The notes beneath the pieces are model-generated. The model did not search any database and was not told the origin of the DNA. It worked only from the letters and a program-made list of their open reading frames with translations. The position numbers were made by a program, and so were the translations under genes. Shown piece after piece: positions 32,968 through 38,304 of a stretch of 38,304 nucleotides of DNA. This DNA comes from Myxococcota bacterium. GTDB taxonomy: Bacteria > Myxococcota_A > UBA9160 > UBA4427. The stretch lies in contig JASMLK010000082.1 of assembly GCA_030748735.1 (NCBI GenBank), positions 1-38,304 of the forward strand, read 5' to 3'. Each line of letters opens with the position of its first letter. Position 1 is the stretch's first letter.

Positions 32968-34692
32968 TCAGCGATTCGCGTCGCGGATCGCGAGCGCTTC
33001 CCTGAGCTGTCGCTGAATTTCGGCATCGTTGGGAACGAGTTCGGCGAGGCGGGCGAAGTAGGCGAGAGATCGGTCGATGTCGCGGTACAGATAGTGAGCC
33101 GCGAGCAGTCCCACCGGCTCCGGATAGTCGGGATCGATCTGCATGGCCGCTTCGGCCTGTTCGACCAGGCGGGCTTCGAGCGATTCGCTCTTCACGAAGC
33201 GCAGCTTCTCGTTCGCCCACAACGCCGCGTGGTAGAGGTGCGCCGCGCGGTCTTCTATCGGGTGTCGAAATACGTTCGCCGCGATCGGGTTCACGACTGC
33301 AAGCGCGAGCAACCCCGCGACACCGGTGGCAAGCCCCAGCCCCACTCGCCTTTCCCGAGCGCCACCGCCCTCGGCTTCCGCCCCCGTCCATCGCGACCAC
33401 AGGATGCTCACCATCCAACCCGCATAGGGAAGCAGAAGAAACATCGCGGGCACCCGGTACCGCGCGGTCGGAAAGAAGATCAGCATCCCCAGCAGGTGCG
33501 CCAGAGCCACCTGCGCGGGAAAGCGCGCATCGTCGGCTTCGCGCGGAACGGCATCGTGCTCGCGGAAGGCCATCACGACGCCGAGGAAGACCAGCGGAAT
33601 CAGCAGCCCAGCGGGAAAGGCAAAGACCGTCCACCCCGCGACCTTCGCCTCGAAGAGGAACCAGCGAAGAAGCGACGAGTCGTCGCGCAGTGGATAGATG
33701 GGGAAGTTCCGCTTGGCTTCGTGGCCACCGATCGTGATCAAGAACTTCTGCAGTGTCGAGCCGCACAGCGCCAACGGGGCCTCGACCCATTCCTCCACCG
33801 CACGCCGCAAGAAGAAGCGATTCATCTCGGCGGGCTCCTTCGCCCCACTCGTGTAGGGATCACGAAACAACTCGCCCCATTCATACCCCCCGCGCCGCCC
33901 GAGCGTTTCTTCGAGATCGCGGTGGTTGCCGAGATAGAGGTTGATGCCGGCGTTGTAGGAAATGAAGACCGGCTCACCCGCGGCCAACGAATTGCGAACA
34001 CTCACCGCCAGGGGAGCCAACGTCGCAACGACCAGGAAGATCGCGACCAGGCCGCGCGTGCTGCGCTCGCGGTTCCCGCCATTCCTCACGAGGTCGTAGA
34101 CGAAGACCGGGAGGGTGAAGATCGCGAGCCCGTGGGTGACGATGGCGGCACCGAGCAACAACCCGGTCCAAGCCAACCACCCAACCGAGCCGCTCTCCCG
34201 AAAGCGCAGCCAGGCGAGCACCGCCAGCAGATCGAGCAGCGCCGTCACGTTGGCGGGCAGTGGTTGTGCATCGAAGAGCCAGAAAGGCGCGTAGATGACC
34301 GCAACCAGGCCCGTGACCCAGCCGGCCGTCACACCAAACAGGCGCTCACTCAAGCGAAACACCAGAGCGCAGTTGAGCGCACCGATCGCAATGTGGAGCC
34401 AATGCACGGTGTGGAGGTTGTTGCCGAAGACGGCCTGGAAGGCGGAAAGCAACAACGGATAGAGGGGAGCCTGCCAGTAGGGTTCGAAGGGTGCGGTGCC
34501 TTCGACGATCTGCCGCGCAAGCTGATAGTAGGTACGCGCGTCGGAGACGCGGAGATTGCCGAGGTAGGAGTGATCGCGCAGCTCTTCGACGAACGCGTAG
34601 CGGAGCGCGAAGGCCGCGAGGAAGATCAGTCCTGCGCCGAACGCTCTTCCGAAAGCCTCACGTTCGTGTGGCGCGCGCTCTTCGTTGTCCAT
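32968..34692 (-). CDS. Membrane glycosyltransferase of the PMT/ArnT type with TPR-like tail
   Basis: A 574-residue protein unrelated in detail to the pair at 1401-8949. The first helix is followed by a periplasmic loop with RVSDARTYYQLARQIVEG, where the Asp is the likely GT-C catalytic residue, and YWQAPLYPLLLSAF, typical of PMT_2 proteins. About ten further helices reach residue 480. The last 90 residues (AALWANEKLRF, AMQIDPDYPEPVGLLAAHY, ARLAELVPNDAEIQRQL) are soluble helical pairs resembling tetratricopeptide repeats. It probably transfers a sugar from a polyprenyl-phosphate donor in the periplasm. ATG 34692 is selected because the basic stretch before it looks non-coding. Confidence 0.82.
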   Translation of the reverse strand: MDNEERAPHEREAFGRAFGAGLIFLAAFALRYAFVEELRDHSYLGNLRVSDARTYYQLARQIVEGTAPFEPYWQAPLYPLLLSAFQAVFGNNLHTVHWLHIAIGALNCALVFRLSERLFGVTAGWVTGLVAVIYAPFWLFDAQPLPANVTALLDLLAVLAWLRFRESGSVGWLAWTGLLLGAAIVTHGLAIFTLPVFVYDLVRNGGNRERSTRGLVAIFLVVATLAPLAVSVRNSLAAGEPVFISYNAGINLYLGNHRDLEETLGRRGGYEWGELFRDPYTSGAKEPAEMNRFFLRRAVEEWVEAPLALCGSTLQKFLITIGGHEAKRNFPIYPLRDDSSLLRWFLFEAKVAGWTVFAFPAGLLIPLVFLGVVMAFREHDAVPREADDARFPAQVALAHLLGMLIFFPTARYRVPAMFLLLPYAGWMVSILWSRWTGAEAEGGGARERRVGLGLATGVAGLLALAVVNPIAANVFRHPIEDRAAHLYHAALWANEKLRFVKSESLEARLVEQAEAAMQIDPDYPEPVGLLAAHYLYRDIDRSLAYFARLAELVPNDAEIQRQLREALAIRDANR

Positions 34693-34831
34693 CGACTGCG
34701 CACGGTAACACGCGAACGCTGCATCGAGAAAACCACAGCCCCATTCGCGACAGCAGGCGGTGGCGGGCGCAGCCCGCGACGCGAAGGTTGCCGCGAAGGC
34801 GCACGCAGAATGCGCGCGAACGCGAGGGTGA

Positions 34832-34861
34832 CCCCCGAAACCGGCGGACCGGCTCCGGGGG
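34832..34861 (-). terminator. GC-rich hairpin downstream of flagellin
   Basis: CCCCCG (34832-34837) pairs with CGGGGG (34856-34861), and an inner CCGG/CCGG stem gives a long imperfect hairpin. It starts about 36 bases after the flagellin stop on the minus strand. No T-run follows, so termination is plausible but unproven; it could also protect the flagellin transcript. Confidence 0.4.
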
Positions 34862-34896
34862 CGCCACACGCGTCATCGCGCAAACGCTGGTGCTGT

Positions 34897-35721
34897 CTAG
34901 TTGAGCAGCGACAGCGCCGACTGCGTCGACACATTCGCCTGACTCAACACCGAAACGCCGGCCTGCTGGAGCACCTGGTTTCGTGTGAGTTCGGCGGTTT
35001 CACTCGCGAAGTCCACGTCGCGGATTCGCGATTCGGCCGCAGCCGTGTTCTCGATCGCGATGGCGAGAGACCGAATCGTCGATTCGAGTCGGTTCTGCAC
35101 CGTACCGAAGGAGGCACGCAGGCTCGCGACCTGGCTGATGGCGCTATCGAGGGTGCCCAACGCACTCTGCGCGGCACCCGCCGTCGTCACGACAGTCGTG
35201 CTCGTGACCCCGACCGCACTCGCGGTCGCGTTGACGCTGCTCACCGAGATCCGGTCACTCGCCGTATTCTCTGTGCCGATCTGGAAGGTGATCGACGAAT
35301 TGCCATTGAGCAGCAGTCGGCCGTTGAACTGCGTCACGCTCGCGATGCGCGTGATCTCCGACGAGAGATCCTGGAACTCCGTGTTGATGGTCGTTCGCTC
35401 GCTCGACCCCAGGGTTCCGTTGGCGGCCTGGACCGCCAGCTCCCGCATACGAATCAGAATGCCACTGGTTTCGTTGAGGGCGCCTTCCGCGATCTGCAAC
35501 AGCGAGATCGCGTCATTCGCGTTTCGCTGTGACTGTCCGAGGCTCCTCACCTCGGCACGGAAGTTTTCAGAAATCGCCAGGCCTGCGGCGTCGTCGGCGG
35601 CTCGGGTAATCCGAAGACCTGAAGACAGTCGCTGCAGTGACTTGGCGAGGCGATCTGTCGTGTTGACCAGATTGCGCTGCGCGTTGATTGAAGCAATGTT
35701 GTTATTGACTCGTAGACCCAT
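34897..35721 (-). CDS. fliC: Flagellin
   Basis: A 274-residue flagellin made of D0/D1 domains only. The N terminus has VNNNIASINAQRNL, LQRLSSGLRITRAADDAAGL and NDAISLLQIAEGALNE; the C terminus has ESRIRDVDFASETAELTRNQ and ends ALSLLN. The short, Ser/Thr/Val-rich middle (130-190) has no D2/D3 domain. It is exported by the flagellar type III apparatus and polymerises into the filament. AAGGAGG sits about eleven bases before ATG 35721, and a sigma-54-type promoter lies about 110 bases upstream. No other flagellar gene is in the window, so it is an isolated flagellin locus. Confidence 0.97.
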   Translation of the reverse strand: MGLRVNNNIASINAQRNLVNTTDRLAKSLQRLSSGLRITRAADDAAGLAISENFRAEVRSLGQSQRNANDAISLLQIAEGALNETSGILIRMRELAVQAANGTLGSSERTTINTEFQDLSSEITRIASVTQFNGRLLLNGNSSITFQIGTENTASDRISVSSVNATASAVGVTSTTVVTTAGAAQSALGTLDSAISQVASLRASFGTVQNRLESTIRSLAIAIENTAAAESRIRDVDFASETAELTRNQVLQQAGVSVLSQANVSTQSALSLLN

Positions 35722-35829
35722 GGCGAGTCGTTCCTCCTTGAGGTTCGCCTCCCCGCCGTTCCTTGGCGGAGATTCACGTGTGGGCCCACGCCGGCTCGTA
35801 TTTCAATCGGGGTGGGCGAGCCTTGTCAG

Positions 35830-35845
35830 TGCAAGGGGGATGCCA
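35830..35845 (-). promoter_or_regulatory. Sigma-54-type promoter for flagellin
   Basis: On the minus strand the sequence reads TGGCATCCCCCTTGCA, with GG and GC separated by exactly ten bases as sigma-54 requires, and a near-consensus TGGCA...TTGCA. It points at the flagellin gene and would give a leader of about 100 bases. No enhancer-binding site was identified. Confidence 0.7.
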
Positions 35846-36066
35846 GGGTGGAACACAATGGGGAATGCGAATCAGCCAGATGCAAGTCCACTTCTCGCTT
35901 CTATCGCCAAAGTGCAAGTCGAGTTGGCTTCACCTCACTATCGAGATTGATTCTCGACAATGCGATGTGCGAGTTGGAATCGTTGTTTCAAGCTGAAGGC
36001 ACTGGAACTTCGCGATCTGAAACGGAGTCGTGTTCTCGAAAGCCATCTCGGAACGCGATCACGAGA
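35846..36066. other. Intergenic region between flagellin and the DUF5916 relic
   Basis: No coding sequence is convincing here. The base composition is less GC-rich than the neighbours. TCGAGATTGATTCTCGA (35940-35956) is a small hairpin with six paired bases. The stretch upstream of the sigma-54 site could hold activator sites, but none is recognisable. Confidence 0.4.
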
Positions 36067-36622
36067 TCAGAAGCGGAACGTCCACGAAACCTTCACCGCA
36101 CCTTCGGCGCGCGTCGATCGCATGCGGCTCTCACCCGGATCTTCGATCCAGTCGTAGTTGAAGATCAGATAGAGATCGTTGCCCGATTCGATCTCCCAGC
36201 GGAAGATGCTGCTATGACCCATCTTCTCCGAGCCGTTGTCGTACCTGAACCATCTGGTTCGCGATCATCGAATCGGACCGGCTGTCGGTCATGCGGACCC
36301 CGACGTAGAGGAAGCGGCCGTCGTGCAGGACGCGAACCACTGTGCCTTCCGTTGGGGGAGCACCCTCGTCGGGAATGACCTGACGGAATGAATCCTCGGC
36401 CCTGGCGTGCGACCACGCTTCGTCGTCGAGCTGGCCGTCGATCTCGATCTCGAGGTCCGTCCGCTTCACCTGGTAGGACTTGCGCGAGCCGGCAGACGCG
36501 GCGCCCTCAGCCACGAAGCCCACCGCAACCCCCAACACGAGCGCAAGGCGCCAGGCCTTCGCGAAGGGCGGCACGAGACTGGCGAACCCACCGAAAGCAA
36601 CGGGAAAGCGAAAGCACATCAT
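36067..36622 (-). pseudogene. DUF5916 / CBM9-like outer-membrane protein relic
   Basis: From ATG 36622 a signal peptide is followed by YQVKRTDLEIEIDGQLDDEA, FRQVIPDEGAPPTEGTVVRV and LYVGVRMTDSRSD, the CBM9-like N-terminal domain of DUF5916 proteins. At about 36240 the frame changes. The next frame reads KMGHSSIFRWEIESGNDLYL and IFNYDWIEDPG, ending VKVSWTFRF at the stop 36067-36069, which is the last beta strands of the same family's C-terminal barrel. About 600 residues of the middle are missing and the joint is out of frame; the first frame itself stops at 36212. This is a clear two-ended relic. Confidence 0.75.
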
Positions 36623-37001
36623 GGCGCGGCGCACTCTAGCTGCCCTCATCGTTTCCTGCGGCTCACTTTGCGTGAAACGCAGGCTGGCCGGATCGGGAGT
36701 GCAACCGCGGAGCCCGCGGCAGCCCCAGAGACGCGCGGTGACACTCGGTTGTGGGCTGCATCCCTTTCCGGCACGCTTTCCTGCCCAGCCCATCACTACT
36801 GGGGTAGCGAACTCTACTTCGTGCCCCGAGACGGACATCCCCGTCACGTCGATCCACTGTGGCCCCTGTGGAACGTGCTCGACCTGACGCCGGAAGGACG
36901 CGGCGACTTCTTTCCTTCACTCGAGTACTGACCCGCAACACCACTCTGCAACGAGCGCCCGTTTCGCAACCAACCTCGCTCCACCCCCCGGAGGCCGCGT
37001 G
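36623..37001. other. Gap between the DUF5916 relic and egtB
   Basis: This 379-base gap holds the possible C-terminal remnant at 36791-36931 and, at its right end, GGAGG (36990-36994) serving egtB. No clear promoter hexamers or terminator hairpins were seen. Confidence 0.4.
36791..36931 (+). pseudogene. Possible C-terminal remnant of an unknown gene
   Basis: The plus-strand frame ends in a protein-like stretch (HYWGSELYFVPRDGHPRHVD then PLWPLWNVLDLTPEGRG) before the stop at 36929-36931. The codons to its left run antisense through the DUF5916 relic and look non-coding, so only this end seems real. No family is recognised. It has no start codon of its own. Confidence 0.3.
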
Positions 37002-38304
37002 ATGATGAAACCCGTCGAAGCTGCAGCTCGCGTCCCCCTCGACTGCAAGTCCTTGCTGCCGGCCTACGAAACGGTACGCGCGGCAACCGAATCGCTTGCA
37101 GCACCGTTGTCACCCGAAGACCAATGCCTGCAGTCCATGGTGATGACCAGTCCGACGAAGTGGCACCTCGCCCATGTCACCTGGTACTTCGAGACCTTCA
37201 TTCTCATGGGCACCGAGGGAATGCACGGAGGTGGGTACAAGCCCTTTCACCCCGACTTCGCATTCCTCTTCAACTCCTACTACAACAGCGTCGGCCCGAT
37301 GCATGCACGACCGCAGCGCGGAATGCTCTCCCGCCCGACCGCCGCGGAAGTCCTCGCATACCGCGAAGTCGTCGACGCCGAGATTCACTCGCTGCTCGTC
37401 TCGGGGCGAATCGACGACGATCCCGAACGTCGTGGCCTGCTGCAACTCGGCCTTCATCACGAGCAGCAGCATCAAGAGTTGATCCTCACCGACATCAAGC
37501 ACGCGCTCTACGCGAACCCGATGTTGCCCGCCTATTGCCCCCCCCGACCGCTCCCCAACCCGCCCGCGCTCACCTCACACGAATGGGTCCAGTATCCAGA
37601 GGGTCTCGTCTCGATCGGACACGAGGGCGATCGTTTTGCATTCGACAACGAACGCCCCCGGCATCGCGTGCATCTCGAAGCCTACGCTCTCGGCTCGCGC
37701 CCGATCTCGTGCGGGGAATACCTCGACTTCATGGAAGACGACGGCTACGCGCGTGTAGAGCTATGGCTTTCCGAGGGTTGGGACACGATTCGCAGCGAAG
37801 GCTGGAACGCGCCTGGGTACTGGTTCCGACGCAGTGACGACGAGCCATGGCAGGTCCAGACCCTGCACGGCCCCCGCGGTGTCTTCGCCGACGAACCCGT
37901 CACCCACGTGAGCTTCTACGAGGCCGACGCCTTCGCGCGCTGGGCCGGAAGCCGCCTCCCCACCGAAGCCGAATGGGAAACCGCCGCCACGGGGCATCCG
38001 ATCGAAGGCAACTTCGTCGAACGCGGCTACCTGCACCCGCGCTCGGCCGAGGCAAACGGCGATGGCGAACACCAGCTATATGGCGACGTCTGGGAATGGA
38101 CAGCCAGCCCTTATGTCGCCTACCCGGGATTCCGCGCCCCCGAAGGACCGGTCGGCGAGTACAACGGCAAGTTCATGTGCAATCAGTTGGTGTTGCGGGG
38201 AGGCTCGTGCGCGACAGCGCAGTCCCACATGCGCCCCAGCTATCGCAACTTCTTCCAGGCCGAAACGCGTTGGCAGTTCAGCGGGATCCGACTCGCGCAA
38301 GATC
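37002..38304 (+). CDS. egtB: Ergothioneine biosynthesis sulfoxide synthase EgtB, nearly complete
   Basis: The frame runs 434 codons to the right edge without a stop. EgtB is the non-haem iron enzyme that joins a sulfur donor to hercynine with oxygen on the route to ergothioneine. The N-terminal DinB-like domain carries the iron ligands: H in KWHLAHVTWYFE (near 54-65) and HHEQQHQE, an Hx3HxE motif (near 154-161). The C-terminal formylglycine-generating-enzyme-like domain shows VTHVSFYEADAFARWAG, RLPTEAEWE, GDVWEWTASPY, LRGGSCAT and the ending RNFFQAETRWQFSGIRLAQD. Family members end about there, so only a few residues should be missing. ATG 37002 has GGAGG seven bases upstream. egtD would be expected just beyond the window. 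Confidence 0.95.
   Translation, partial: MMKPVEAAARVPLDCKSLLPAYETVRAATESLAAPLSPEDQCLQSMVMTSPTKWHLAHVTWYFETFILMGTEGMHGGGYKPFHPDFAFLFNSYYNSVGPMHARPQRGMLSRPTAAEVLAYREVVDAEIHSLLVSGRIDDDPERRGLLQLGLHHEQQHQELILTDIKHALYANPMLPAYCPPRPLPNPPALTSHEWVQYPEGLVSIGHEGDRFAFDNERPRHRVHLEAYALGSRPISCGEYLDFMEDDGYARVELWLSEGWDTIRSEGWNAPGYWFRRSDDEPWQVQTLHGPRGVFADEPVTHVSFYEADAFARWAGSRLPTEAEWETAATGHPIEGNFVERGYLHPRSAEANGDGEHQLYGDVWEWTASPYVAYPGFRAPEGPVGEYNGKFMCNQLVLRGGSCATAQSHMRPSYRNFFQAETRWQFSGIRLAQD

Noticed and set aside
32713..35532. A 939-codon plus-strand open frame across the GT-C and flagellin genes
   Set aside because: It is antisense to two well-recognised genes, and its product is Arg/Gln/Glu-rich with no domain. 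Long antisense frames are expected in high-GC DNA.

Overview
The window is GC-rich, densely coding bacterial DNA with genes on both strands, small intergenic gaps and many tail-to-tail overlaps. The gene content points to a Gram-negative, outer-membrane-bearing bacterium: lipoprotein signal sequences, a PEP-CTERM protein (implying an exosortase elsewhere), a flagellin behind a sigma-54-type promoter, an RND/MMPL exporter, PilZ and EAL c-di-GMP proteins, and relics of acyl-CoA dehydrogenase and PhyH families. This resembles the environmental deltaproteobacterial / Myxococcota / Binatota-like lineages, but placement is an inference; there is no rRNA, and I found no tRNA, CRISPR array, complete insertion sequence or prophage.

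Layout. 1-1423: 3' part of a RecD2-like helicase. 1401-8949: a symmetric envelope block in which two paralogous membrane GT-C-like glycosyltransferases (minus strand) flank a plus-strand pair made of a lipoprotein phosphodiesterase and an ankyrin-repeat lipoprotein. 8950-9547: gene-poor patch. 9548-14370: ExeA-like ATPase with one membrane anchor, facing a minus-strand pair (zinc-ribbon protein with a degenerate nuclease-like domain, then a second ankyrin lipoprotein). 14513-18779: MFS transporter, collapsed PAS/EAL gene, phosphopantetheinyl transferase, UbiA prenyltransferase, PilZ protein. 18923-25384: MMPL exporter fused to a cyclic-nucleotide-binding domain, acyl-CoA dehydrogenase relic, YciB, GAPDH, collapsed deacetylase, zinc alcohol dehydrogenase. 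25385-26040: PEP-CTERM gene bounded upstream by a 15-bp inverted repeat and downstream by a strong terminator. 26307-32377: methyltransferase, PhyH relic, membrane metallophosphoesterase, prolyl-4-hydroxylase-like oxygenase, PaaI thioesterase, DUF169 protein, sulfotransferase, SDR. 32586-38304: ABC-transporter relic, a third GT-C protein with a TPR-like tail, flagellin, DUF5916 relic, and egtB (ergothioneine synthesis) running off the right edge.

The most unusual property is the repeated occurrence of genes reduced to recognisable N-terminal and C-terminal ends with the middle missing. Six are well supported (PAS/EAL, acyl-CoA dehydrogenase, NodB-type deacetylase, PhyH, ABC exporter, DUF5916) and two or three more are possible. 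They sit between intact genes. Either this lineage is losing accessory genes by internal deletion, or the assembly has collapsed; reads would decide. Other points of interest are a possible invertible or RNA-pairing element in front of the PEP-CTERM gene and the GT-C / phosphodiesterase / ankyrin-lipoprotein block as a candidate uncharacterised envelope system.
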